From the NCBI RefSeq assembly GCF_000315625.1, contig NW_005434645.1, positions 581,033-645,032 of the forward strand: a stretch of DNA of 64,000 nt. Reading direction: 5' to 3'. Numbering within the stretch: position 1 is the first letter of the stretch; the number at the start of each line of letters is the position of its first letter. This DNA is from Guillardia theta CCMP2712. Taxonomy: Eukaryota; Cryptophyceae; Pyrenomonadales; Geminigeraceae. The notes beneath the pieces were generated by a model. It was not told the DNA's origin. It searched no databases and was given only the letters and a program-made list of their open reading frames with translations. Below are positions 22,762-33,248 of this stretch, one piece after another. Made by a program: the position numbers and the translations under genes.

Positions 22762-23646
22762 ATGGGGATCTTCTGGTCCAAGAAGAAGGTCTACTGGGTC
22801 CCTCCCCACCGCAAGCTGGAGGATCTGTTGGAGGACAACTCAAAATGGAAGCAGACCATGGACATGACGGGGTGGCAGCTTCAGAACTCAGTGCAGGACA
22901 AGCTCGGAGACGTCATGTCGAGCATCAAGACAACAGTGGAGATCAACTTGAGCTACAACGGCATCGGAGACGACGAGTGCGAGCAGCTTGCCAAGGTGAT
23001 CAAGCAGTCCAAGACCGTCAAGAGGCTCATCTTGGAGAACAACCACATCCACATGAAGGGAGCCCAGGTCCTCGCCGCTGCTCTCACGCCAGAGACGGGC
23101 AAGGACGACCCCGCGCTGGAGGAGCTGAACCTGAAGAACAACGGCGTTGGGAGCGAGGGAGCGACGGCGATCGCGCAGGTGCTGACGAGCAACAAGAACC
23201 TGAAGCAGATCAATCTCTACTGGAACAACATAGGAAACAGCGGCTTGCAGGCCATATGCCAGAACTTGCGCAATGATTTCCCGAAAGACTTCGTCCTGGT
23301 ACTCCCTCCTCGTCCGATTCCCCCCTCCTTCCATCCCCTCCCCTCTTCCATCCCCCTCCTCCTTCCATCCCCCTCCTCCTTCCATCCCCTTCCTCCTCCC
23401 TTCCCTTCCTGACTTTGCACTTGTCCTCTCATTCTCCCTCACCTCTCATCACTTTCCTCCATCATACGCCTCTTTCCTTGGCTACCTTGCTGTTATTCCC
23501 TTTGCTTGTTCAACCTCCTCTCGCTGTATCTCCTGCTGACATCACACTCAACATTCTCGTCCTCCTCTCACCCTGCTGCTTGCTCCTCTCACCTCTCATT
23601 GCAGGACATTCGATACAACGGCTTTGACCGCACTGACAAAAGGTAA
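22762..23646 (+). CDS. Leucine-rich-repeat protein (ribonuclease-inhibitor type)
   Basis: Two exons, 22762-23298 and 23605-23646, join in frame (FVL to DIRYNGFDRTDKR). The product has about 192 residues. The start MGIFWSKKKVYWVPP has Gly at position 2 but lacks a good myristoylation context. Three or four RI-type leucine-rich repeats follow: VEINLSYNGIGDDECEQLAKVI, VKRLILENNHIHMKGAQ, LEELNLKNNGVGSEGATAIA and LKQINLYWNNIGNSGLQAI. This class is usually a cytosolic protein-binding horseshoe. The intron (23299-23604) is pyrimidine-rich with TCCATCCCC repeats. The ligand is unknown. Confidence 0.85.
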
Positions 23647-24105
23647 CTTGACACTTCCTGTGATACACAAACTCACGCTTTACAGCGTCAACTGGACAGA
23701 GATGGAGAGCAAAATAAGGAGGTGACAGCTGCTGTCTCGCCTTCCTCCCTCCGCCTCCCCTCGACTCCTTTCTGATGCTCCTCCCTGCTGATCCTTTTGA
23801 GCAGCTCCCGCCTGTGTTTGACGGCCAAAGGCGTCGGCCCCAAGCTTCTCGGTTGGCCTCCGTTTTGACCAGCCTCTCCCTTCCTCATCGCATGGGTGTA
23901 AGCGGCAAGGGCTGCGAAATGTAGGAAAGATTGGGGAGAGGAGATCAGGGAGACTGTAAAAAGGAGAGAAGGAGATGGGAGTTTTTGGCGGGATAGTGAT
24001 ATTTGTATAATGTGACACGTGAACGACGAGTTCGGTAGACAAACATCTAATATTTCAAGATTGAAACATTACAAGTAAATGAGCCGCTAGATTGCCGGAA
24101 ACAGT
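23647..24105. other. Convergent intergenic region, nothing recognised
   Basis: A tail-to-tail gap between the leucine-rich-repeat and glycosyltransferase genes. Short frames on the minus strand have no family resemblance. Confidence 0.4.
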
Positions 24106-26097
24106 CTACTGCATTGCATTTCTCGGGGTAAAGACGAACTTCATATCAAACTTTGTCATCTGCCACAACATTAGAAAACCGTTGAGAAGACCATAATGAT
24201 GGAAAGAAGAAGGGAAGGATGAGAAGAAGGGCAGAGAAGAGCTCATGTGTGCAGGAAGAAGAGGATCAAGAGATGACCTGCTTTCGATCCTCCTGTTAGT
24301 CTGCATCCCATCTTGGCGGAAGGGACATAGTTAAAGCTGGAAGAGATGAACAACTTGGTGTGCGCGTGGATGGTGGGGACCTGCAGAACTTCAGGCGGGA
24401 AGAGGAGAGGGGAGGAGCTGCTCACCACAAACAAGAAGAAATCAGCGAAAGGGAACAAGAGCAGCTGCAGAGCTCTCGAGAAAACTCCCATGTGATTGGG
24501 CGAAACCTGCGGACAGGGTCAGGGAGGACGCCAGGCTTCGCGACCGAGTACTCACGTCGAAGTAGAGCCGATCCTTGAGGACTGAAGTGCGGAGAGAGTA
24601 GTCGGAAAAGCACATGAAGATGTAGTGGAAGATACAGTGCACCACCCAAGTCCAGATCATGACATCCTTGAGGGCGACAAGGTCCTGCTGCCCGGTGATG
24701 AAGTCGAGGTTGAACAGAACAGGGATCTTTCCGTAGAGGAAGGGAGCTGTGATCAGCGCCACGCACATCACAACCACCAGCAGATGATGGTCGTAGGCCG
24801 TGAAGAGCAGCGAGATCCTCTTGGCTAGCGGCACCTTCCAATTACACACGCTCTGGACCAGAAGGTAGCCGAAGTCGACGGCTCCCCATTGCCACCTGAC
24901 CGACTGGTCGTAGCATTCCTTGACCGTGTCGAGGTAGCCCTTCCCCTCTACTGCCTCCGTCCCGACTGTGATCATCATCCTTGTGCACGCCACCTTCCCA
25001 TGATCGGCAAACACGCAGCGGAAGTACATGTGCCAGTCCTCGGGAATGACTGAAGGGTCCCAGTAGCAGGCACGCTCTGCCAACCTCAGCGGAAGCGAGT
25101 AGATGGCGAGGGGAAAAGGGTTTGAGATGGGACAGCCGAGTTCCGCCATACGTCCGATGCTCAGCACTGTATACCTCGTGGAGCAGATCCCCGGGACGTG
25201 ACAGACATTTGGCATGAAGTTGGTCACTGGGATGTAGAACCGATGATAACGATTGTCCCCGTCACAGATGAAGTGATGAGTGAGGCAGGCAAACTGATTC
25301 GGATGGAAGAACGTATCAGCATCGCACGTTGTGATCACGATGTAGTCGGGGTTGATACGCATCCTGTCCACCATCAGCTTCTTGACGCATCGTGCCGCCC
25401 AGTTCTCGTTGGACGACTTGCCGGCGACTTCTCCTTCCTTGACTTCATGGATGGCATAGCAAAGACCTCCCAGCTTATGGGCGTACTCCTGCTGGAGGAT
25501 TTCAGCCGTCTCCTTTGCCTTGGGGTCTCGGGCCTCCATGGCCATGCAGACCACAATCTGCTTGGCGATGGACTGATAGGCAATAGTGTCCAGCGTCTGC
25601 CTGAGCTTCACGAGCGGTTCCTTGTAGTTGGGAACAATGACTGCATGCCAGACCGCATTGAAGTCCAGGGAACCAAGAGGTCTCTTCTGCTTCTGCCAGT
25701 AGTCGGGAGCACGAGAGTCGTACTTCTGCAGCAGGTTCAGGCCATGAAAAGCACTGGCCCACATGATCCAGAATCGGATGACTCCATAGAGCATGAAGAA
25801 GCCAACGATGCTGACTGCGATGTCCGGCCTCTGCATCAACAGCCAAACATGCCCAAAATAGATGAAGAAAGCAAGAGTCGTGTATGTGTGGATGGCTGGC
25901 AGTCTTGCAAGGATGGAGTAGGCAGTCCTCTCCACACCTCCACAACAGGCTTCTGAGTTAGCCTCTTCTGTTTCGCCATCAATGAGTAACCCATGTGCAG
26001 ATTGCGTCACAGTTGCTTCTCTCAAAGTGTGGCCCTCTCCTGCAGGAAACCTGCGTTCATCCTTGACAAGCGAGTTGGTTGAAGGAGGAGCTGTCAA
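24106..26097 (-). CDS. GT2-family membrane glycosyltransferase
   Basis: The main exon (26097 to about 24555) encodes about 515 residues. It has two N-terminal membrane helices (residues 65-115), a cytosolic GT-A domain and C-terminal helices. Processive GT2 signatures are present in order: VPNYKEP (155-161), the nucleotide-sugar/metal site DAD (259-261), the catalytic-base region PEDW (352-355) and QSVRW (398-402), the QxxRW motif of cellulose-, chitin- and hyaluronan-synthase relatives. A donor after RLYFD leads to an exon with SPNHMGVFSRALQLLLFP. Further exons give VPTIHAHTKLFISSSF and a short last exon ending NAMQ at 24106. The sugar donor cannot be read from sequence. A role in making an extracellular or Golgi polysaccharide is inference. 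Confidence 0.85.
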
Positions 26098-26875
26098 CAG
26101 CGCAAGCCCACCCAGAAGAGGGGTCCGCTCGCATCCGCTTGAAGCGGATGCATGCCCTAAAACAGGTATGCGTCAAGAAATAGATACATTCATGATGATC
26201 CCCACTCTGCAAAATGAAACATCACAGATGAAGGCCGGAGGCAACAACCAACGCTGTGATGCAACATCTTTCTCTTAGGAAAGCAGCATCCCCCTCACCC
26301 ACATCTCATGATATCTCGTGACACCGCACTTAACATCTCGCCGGCACTGCCGTGCTGCTCTATCCTCAGACTTACCATCTTCCTGCATAGCCGGCGCCAT
26401 CACCGCATCCTCTAAATCGGGCAGCAACTCGGAATCGTTAAAATACTTTATTACCGCGACCGTTACACTACAGTTTTTCCTGGCGGCCGCCCGCACCGCG
26501 GCCGGGCCCGGCCCGCCCGTCACCAGGCTAAGATGACTCCGATCGCGGCTCGGATCGGATCGGACGCACGCGGCCAAGTTCTGGGTGGTCGGCCCCCGGC
26601 GCCGTGCACGCCGCGCGCCGGCCCGGCCGGCCCAGACCGTACAGTGTCAGCGGGGGCCCCCCGTCACGGCGGTGCCCGGCCCCCAGTGACACGGCACCGT
26701 CACGGTGACTCGGCAGCGCCGGACTCCCGGAAGGCCGTCAGTGCTCGCCGGACCGGGCTGGCGACCGTTGCCACAGTGGCAGGCTTCCGATTGAATTGAT
26801 TTACTGATTACGAAGTGGCCGGTCGTCATCATCCGACGATCCGATCATGGCCATCGGAGCACGGTACCGGGCCGA
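26098..26875. repeat. Intergenic region with GC-rich island (copy B)
   Basis: From 26098 to about 26450 the DNA is ordinary. From about 26460 to 26760 it turns very GC-rich with GCGGCCGGGCCCGG-type words and GTCACGGCGG/CACGGTGAC repeats, followed by AT-richer DNA. It matches the composition of the other islands. It lies 3' of the minus-strand repeat protein and 5' of the glycosyltransferase. Confidence 0.6.
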
Positions 26876-28053
26876 CTAACATGATCCGCCACCGTCTCCT
26901 CCTCCGCCACCGCCGTCTCCCCCTCCGCCGCCGCAGTCTCCTCCTCCTCCTCCGCCGCCGCCGCCGCTGTCCCAGGATCCTCCCCACCAGCCGGGTTCTC
27001 CAATTGAAACATTGAAAAAGTAAGCACCGCCATTCAAATTAGGGTCATTGCTTCCTTCCCGGCGGCGCCCCCTGCCAAAGCAGCTCTTCTTTTTGCGCTC
27101 CTGCTTCTTTACCGGCTCCTTCACCGGCTCAGGCTTCACCGGCTGCTGGAACGGCGGCTGGAACGGCGGCTGCGGGTTCCCTGCATACTGCGATGCGATA
27201 TAAAGGTGAGAGACCAGCAAAAAAAGATGGAGAGGCTTGCCAGAGGTGAAGGAACGTCATTCTGCATGAAGGCTTGCTGTTGGGGGTATGGAATCCCATT
27301 CTGCATGAAGGCTTGCTGTTGAGGATATTGACTCTCATTCTGCCTGAAGGCTTGCTGTTGGGGGGGTTGACTTTCAACCATTGTAGCTTGAGGAGCCTCC
27401 TTTAAGCTGTAGAAACCCATATAAGTTTTGAAGAGATTCATCGACAACACCTTCAAGGTGTATGAGCTTGAGTTTACCTATTACGTCGCTTTTGCATGTA
27501 ACAAACGAACCAGACGAGGGCAAGGAACGCCACCACTGTTCATATCGTTCAGTGTTGGAAAGAGCATGGCTATTATTGCAGTTACCTCCAGCGACAACAC
27601 CGCAGATCAAAGCGACACTAGGCTTAGCAACGCAGTCGCATGGCATCTTGCAGTGGTTGATTGGGCATCTACCGTCGGATAACAACGGATTCAATTTCCC
27701 GGTGTCGCATTCCTAATCACACGCACAGGACAACACAAAGAAAAGTTAGTGCACATGTAACAGTAGAATCTCCACCGAGTGCCCAACATAGACTTGATAT
27801 CTTGCTATGAACACAAATCTCCTTCATCTCAGAGCATGCATATGCCTTAAAAGATAGTCTCATATTCATCTTGTGTGAATGAGAAAACATCACGAGCGAT
27901 GATGGAAAGGTGTAGACAAAAGCCTGTTCAGCATCTTTCCATGGAAACGGCGGATCAGCAGCATCACAGCTCGTATGTGTCTTGATCGCTGACTCCCGCT
28001 CTCTTCCCGCGCTCCTTCCTCCGCTCCCCTCTTACCTTGCATTGGACCGCCAT
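26876..28053 (-). CDS. Cys-rich N-terminus, tandem QQQAF repeats and Gly-rich tail protein
   Basis: Start MAVQCK (ATG 28053) lies in an 18-base exon with a clean donor. Exon 2 begins at 27712 with ECDTGKLNPLLSDGRCPINH, giving a cluster of about eight Cys (CKEC, CPINHCKMPCDC). Exon 3 holds three 13-residue tandem repeats (YPQQQAFMQN type) from a 39-base DNA repeat. A donor after QND joins in frame to an exon starting YAGNPQPPFQPPFQQPVKPE. A basic stretch (KKQERKKKSCFGRGRRRE) and a tail of almost only Gly with Asp and Cys end at 26876. There is no signal peptide. The Cys pattern suggests metal binding or a PLAC8-like small domain, but I cannot confirm it. Proline/Gln repeats next to a Gly tail suggest a disordered or aggregating protein. 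Function unknown. Confidence 0.65.
27258..27374. repeat. 39-base coding tandem repeat, three copies
   Basis: Copies start at 27258, 27297 and 27336 with CATTCTGC(A/C)TGAAGG. The unit is a multiple of three, so the reading frame of the QQQAF protein is kept. The last copy is the most diverged. Confidence 0.9.
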
Positions 28054-28909
28054 GATGCAAGGATTCCGAACCTACTCTGAACCCCTGAGTGACCGCGCCG
28101 GGGTTATCATATAGTAGTGCACAAGGCCATTATAGGCTCAAAGTAAACAAACTGGTACTAATAAATAGTCACTAATAGTACCAGTTACCACCAGGTAGGC
28201 TCAATTTGTATCCCAAAGTTGCCGGGGAAAGATAGGTAGGGTAGAAGGATTTCTGGCGGGGGAATTTTTGTACCGGCCGGAGTCTTTACTCAAAGTTAAG
28301 TGGAGGCGTGTCAGTTAATTTGGCATTTGAGTTGAGATTTGAATTCAGATTTGAATTCAGATTTGAATTCAAGTGACTCAACTCATAATAAAAAGTGAGG
28401 CCGCGGCCTCACCGCTGATTGTAGATTTTACAACACTGCAGCTTCTTGAGATCTCCAAAAACACATCGTTTCTGAAAAGGCTGATCAAAAGCTTGTCATC
28501 GATTCCAAATTTCGTGGTAAGCGAGCTCCAAACGCTACATTTTTGCCCCATGTGTGCCATGGCATCCTCGTGATCACATAGATTTAGCCTTGTGACATGT
28601 CAGCATATCTCTTTACAACTAATGCTCCCCCTGAACATCTTCATTTCGTGGCTCATTCCTCACATTTCGGGGACCCCTGCTCGTGCTGGCTGTGAAACCC
28701 CTGCATCGCCATTCCTTTCCACTCCCTGCACTCTCGCTCCCCTTCTCCGATCCTTTCCCCTCACCACCTCCTGGGTTCATAGACTTTGTTCCAATTACCT
28801 GTCCTTGCTTCGCGTTCTCTGCTCGACGAGAAGAATCCCTAGCATTGCTCATCGGTACCCAACAGGGTGCTTTCGACAACGTATTCCGTATTTAAAGGCC
28901 TTGCCACGA
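28054..28909. repeat. Intergenic region with repeat-family modules
   Basis: The region contains a GGTACTA(A/T)TAA-like palindromic patch at about 28153-28190, a GGTAGGGTAG segment at about 28230-28250 and the 18-mer TTTACTCAAAGTTAAGTG at 28285-28302. Three tandem AGATTTGAATTC units (28335-28370) are bracketed by a 9-base inverted repeat (28328-28336 and 28377-28385). GTATTTAAAGG at about 28887-28897 is a possible TATA-like site before the next start. No gene was recognised. Confidence 0.6.
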
Positions 28910-29236
28910 ATGGAGCATGATTCATCAGATGATGTCATCTCTATGTCATCCTTCGATCGAACTCCGTTGTCAAGATGCTATTCTGAAACTCAAAATCCTG
29001 ACTCAAGATCCTCTTCCGATGCTGCTTCGTCGTGGATCAGCGAATCAGTCGATTCGTCCCTCCATCCTAGCTTTTCATATCAGATGCTCATGCAGTGGTC
29101 AAGCTTCTCTGATTGGAAAAAACATAAGCTTCGGGCACTCAGTCACTCGATGGATGTCATCCAAAAAGCTATGACTGAGGCGCGCGAGGGCGAACTAGCA
29201 AAGCTGCCTTCGTTGGAAAGTTTAAGGAAAGACTAA
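28910..29236 (+). CDS. Small Ser/Asp-rich protein, function unknown
   Basis: A 108-codon single-exon frame starting MEHDSSDDVISMSSFD. The open frame extends upstream, but this ATG follows a TATA-like run by about 20 bases and starts the protein-like part. The N-terminal half is Ser/Asp-rich and probably disordered. The C-terminal half is helical (KHKLRALSHSMDVIQKAMTE) and ends in LAKLPSLESLRKD. There is no signal, membrane segment or known motif. Real coding status is likely but not proven. Confidence 0.45.
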   Translation: MEHDSSDDVISMSSFDRTPLSRCYSETQNPDSRSSSDAASSWISESVDSSLHPSFSYQMLMQWSSFSDWKKHKLRALSHSMDVIQKAMTEAREGELAKLPSLESLRKD

Positions 29237-29422
29237 GCCGCATGATTAACAGCCACTGTGCAGCACTGTCCGACATATCTTCGCAATGTTTTCCTTGTGT
29301 ACTTTACTTTCGAATATATTTCCTTTACATTCGTTTCTATCCAGAAGGTTCTCGAGACCGAATCATCTTGTGACTGTTGTTGAGCGCGAACCAACCAGAC
29401 AAGCTGAAACTACTTCAATAAG

Positions 29423-30377
29423 CTAGTTGGACACCTTGATCACTTCAACTTCCATAAGAAGATTCTCGTCAAAACGTCTTGATAGTTTTCTCTTGGCCTG
29501 CAAAAATAAAGTAAGAGGTTCGTTCCACGACATCGTAAGCTTGGCACACCTGAAAAGTGGCTGGAGAGGGAACACGGAAATAGTCGAGACATGTTTCTGC
29601 TTCCGTGACGGCGCCTCCGGGTAGCCCGACGGCAGATCCTATGTCAACACTCTTTACACATGATGCATCTTCAAGTTTCCAGCCCCGCTCGGGCTTAACT
29701 GAAATTCTTCGTAGCCCTCCTTGTTTCATGCCAGGCAAGGATGAGCTCAACGCATTGATCAGGTTTGCTTCACCAACCACAAATTTCAACGTGTCTGTCT
29801 CCTTGTCATCATCCTCGCCGTAGCCATAGCTAAAGACCAAGCTAGCTTCACCACTCAGCCCATCCCTTGATCTCTTTCCCAACCTCAGCACTCGATACTT
29901 GATTTCAACCTCAGAACCTGGTTTTACCTCTGCTCCTGTTCCTATTCTTACATCTCGGTAGCGATCACCCTCCTTAGTCACAGAAAAATTTCCATCTTGC
30001 TTATCGAAAAGTGTTGCTTCCCTCTGGGCCCCGTACTCTTGGGCTTCCTGTATGTTTGTGATTTTCTTCGTTGGCAAATCTTTCTTCTTTCCGAAGTCAG
30101 GTGGAGGTGCAATTCCCTTCACTAGAGCTTGTGCATTCGGAGGAAGATTAAGGGTGAGCATCAATCCGCCACACATCGAAACCAAGTCGGCCCTTGTGAA
30201 TGTCGTCCGATCCTTCATCCTCAAATTATGCTGTACTCCACTTTCACAGCACGATCGGCTCGTCCTCTGCATTCTTGCAGGTGCAGGCGAAAAGCCAAAA
30301 GAGTCTGCGTAGGGGAGGCACAGCAGCGCCATAACGACACCAGCTGCAGCGGCTTCCTTCCACCCCCTCGTTGCCAT
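29423..30377 (-). CDS. Plastid-targeted FKBP-type peptidyl-prolyl isomerase
   Basis: Two exons, 30377-29550 and 29507-29423, join in frame (PSPATFQ to AKRKLSRRFDENLL), about 304 residues. The N-terminus MATRGWKEAAAAGVVMALL is a signal peptide cut near DSFGFSPAP, where the Phe after cleavage marks complex-plastid transit peptides. A second hydrophobic segment (LVSMCGGLMLTLNLPPNAQA) looks like a thylakoid-lumen signal. The FKBP fold follows with GSEVEIKYRVL, LKFVVGEANLINAL, LPGMKQGGLRRISVKPE and the closing strand LLMEVEVIKV. Several usual active-site aromatics and the LAYG motif are not present in canonical form, as in many lumenal FKBPs. Activity may therefore be weak, with a role in photosystem assembly inferred. 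Confidence 0.85.
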
Positions 30378-31345
30378 GGGCGGCTTTAGATGTTCCGACG
30401 TTCACAGTCTTTGGGCGAACGACGAGAAGTATACCACTGCCCAGGTCATTTACTAACAAATTAAGTGAGGCAGACTCTTTTGTTTAATCACACATATTTC
30501 AGTCAACTTTTATTTCTATCATAGGCTTGTCCGAGTCAGTCCAGGACAACACCCGGGTGACTCGCGGCTGGGTACTGACGCCGGTAGGGCCGGGCCAGGC
30601 TAAATCCGTCGGACGGTCCGGCAGCTCTGCTTCGGAGCGGAAAATGTCCCTAAAGGAGAGGAGGACGACACTGCCAGCAAACCGCCGAGTCCGATCACAG
30701 TGAACGAGCTGCCTAGTGATGCGGATTCGTAGTACTGAGTTCGGAAGAAAGTTTGTGAGTGACAGTGAATTTTGAGCATGTTTGCCATGAGGAGTGATGA
30801 GCTGAATCGTGCTAGAACAGAGGAGTTCGAGTCTAGTGCCACTGGTAGTACGCCTCGATATGGCGGGTTGCGGCGGTAAATCATACTTCAAATTCAGTAG
30901 AGTCACTCGGATTCGAACTGAACAAGTTTGTCTTGATTATAGATACACAGCTAGATTGTGCTTGATATATTGGGGGGTGACAAACAAACACTAAAAAGAG
31001 TATGGGGACTCGATGCAAAAGCATCCTTTCTGTGCAAGCAACATGATGTACGTTCTTTAGAAATTCTGTGAGTTTGCTACTTTTGATTCAACAGCATCAT
31101 CTGATGTCGTTATGATATTTTCTCAGAGTTATATTCGCAATTTCCCTCTTTTGCCACAATCACAGAATATGTGGATATGACGGACTTTGTTGCACCTCAA
31201 TCTGCATCAAGAATTGTTCTCGCAAAAACGAGTTTCGATGCTATCTCAGCACAACGCAACTTTTCTTAGCAGCATCGATTCATCATCATACAAAGAAATA
31301 TTTTTGTTTGGTTATTTATGATACAGGGCTACTTATCGTTTACAT
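30378..31345. other. Intergenic region with a small GC-rich patch
   Basis: A reduced copy of the GC island (CCCGGGTGACTCG and GGGCCGGGCCAGG words) spans about 30525-30630. CTAACAAATTAAGTGAGG at about 30453-30471 resembles the conserved 18-mer. The rest is AT-richer with no gene recognised. Confidence 0.45.
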
Positions 31346-32036
31346 ATGGGAAACAACAACAGCGTTATGGAATGCTGCGGTCCATGCACAGTTGTACGAG
31401 ACAAGGTGGGTGAAATTGTCATTTTCTATACATGGAATATTTACAAAATGATCTGAAACAGAAAAACACGTTAGATATCGACATGGAAGACCAAAAAATG
31501 CAGGATCCATTTGAAACAAGTTTCGATGGCATAGATCACAGTTTGCTATCCAACAGTGCCTTCCAAGGTTTTCACTCTGCAACATTTGTGTTTTTTGACA
31601 TATGTATCCAAGAGAGCAGGGAACGGAAGCAAGGCGGAGGGTTTTCATTCGGTCAAATGACAAGACAGGTTTGAGCACTATTTCCTTCTCAACTTTCAAA
31701 TGTAATGTAAACATGTAGGACTATTTTCTCCTGTACGATGCAATTCACTCACTTGTACGATCCAGAAAAATCTCCAAAGAAGAGGTTTTTGTAAATGATT
31801 GCAACCCCAAAAGAGAGATGTTAACTGATCTGTACGATGAATGCCAAAAACAGGAAAACAAACTGTATGACCTCATTGGAAAACAGGATCCGGCCATAGC
31901 TATGGCATTTCAAGTGCGACTCAAGTTTGTGTATTGCTGCCACAGCCTGATAGTTGAATTTTACAGAAGTATAAGGTGTCAGGCGATACAACAAGCCTTC
32001 AAGAAATTGTATAACAATGAAACTTTACTTCCGTGA
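31346..32036 (+). CDS. Novel protein with N-myristoylation and palmitoylation-type start
   Basis: Exon 1 reads MGNNNSVMECCGPCTVVRDK. Gly2, Ser6 and the close CC/C residues fit dual acylation and membrane anchoring. A gtgggtg donor follows. Exon 2 (from about 31471) gives KNTLDIDMEDQKMQDPFE and ends after NSAFQ. A donor GTTTTCAC and acceptor at about 31608 keep the frame into SRERKQGGGFSFGQMTRQ. The last exon (about 31720-32036) gives DYFLLYDAIHSLVRSRK, a charged helix YDECQKQENKLYDLI and CQAIQQAFKKLYNNE. The total is about 165 residues. I know no family. The acylated start suggests a peripheral membrane signalling or adaptor protein, by inference. Confidence 0.55.
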
Positions 32037-32089
32037 CAGTTGACTTCGTCACCCTACTGTGACACGTGCTCATTGCTCCACATGACTTT

Positions 32090-33045
32090 ACCGTATAGAC
32101 CCTGCCAGGCTTGAGCCTGGCAGTGACTGGAAAGGGCGGGCTGGTCACTGAGTCACAAGTTCCGAAGTTCAACGCCGAGTCATAAGCCTGTTTCAAAAGA
32201 TGCCGGGCCCCCATAACCATACTACGGTACTGTGACTTGGGCCGCCAACGCGGCGGGCCGGGCCGCGCCCCGGCTAGATAGTACGGTCCGATCGGCCCCG
32301 GCGGGATCGGACCCGGGCCGGGTCGGGGCCGCCGTGCCAGTGGTGACTGTCACAGTGTGAAACGGTCACCCGGCCCGGGCCCGGTACCGCCCGGCCCGGC
32401 CGGGCTGCGGCCGCCCCCCGGTACCGTCGCGGCAGACCGTACAGTACGGTGTATCACCGGGCCCGGGCCGGCTGGGTGGCAGCGGCCGCTGGCCGCGCCT
32501 GCGGCAACGCCGGGCGTTGACCGATCACGGCCCTGAATGGCCACTGAGGAGCCGGGCCCCGGCCGGGCCGGGCCCCGAGGCTCGGAGCAACAGCGGCGCC
32601 CGGCCGGGCCACGGCGATCAGATGCATTAGTCGCCTGACTGATCGGACTGTAGGGCCGGGCCCGGTCCGGGGGTAGTCAGGCTGTGACGGCAGTGGCAGC
32701 ACGCCGCCTCAGACCGGGGCTACATCGGTACTTTACCTTTACTGGTACTACTAGTCTCAGATTTATTTCCGGGGGACCACACCGATGCAGCGAGCCAGTG
32801 GTGCTTGGGTAGGGTAGGGTCACCTCCACAGTACAGATAATGGCTCAAACCACCCAAAGTCTGGGACAACAGGGGGGTAGGGTCCATCAGATTCAGGCGT
32901 GGGGGCTGATGGGGTGGTCGCAGTTCCGACAATAATTGCCAGGACGGTAGCTCTGCGTCAACAAGAGGGTGGGGTCAGGCTAGGATGGGGTCTTGTTGAG
33001 CCATGCACGAGGGAAATGGGAGGGTAGGGTCATTTGAGTTGCTGA
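32090..33045. repeat. Largest composite intergenic repeat (copy D)
   Basis: 32090-32720 is an extremely GC-rich island made of GGGCCGG and CCCGGGCC words. It has GTACGG/CCGTAC and GTCACAGTGTGA-like inverted words. From about 32800 to 33045 it gives way to G-rich DNA with GGGTAGGGTC, GGGTGGGGTC and GGAGGGTAGGGTCA motifs. Between them is ACTTTACCTTTACTGGTACTAC. The whole unit lies between the myristoylated-protein gene and the glutamate-receptor-like gene. Confidence 0.7.
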
Positions 33046-33248
33046 AACAGGGATGAAGTGGTGGAGTATGGCAAATGCTGGCATATGATGTAAGAGCGGA
33101 GGAAGAAGTGAAACAGAGCCAACTTGGAAGTACAGGAGCCAGCGATTTTCCAACGCGAATACATACCATGCCGAAATATCTGGAACAACATGCTGATACC
33201 TCTGAGTCGGGAGATACTGATACTCAGCAAATTTCTGTGCGCAAAACC

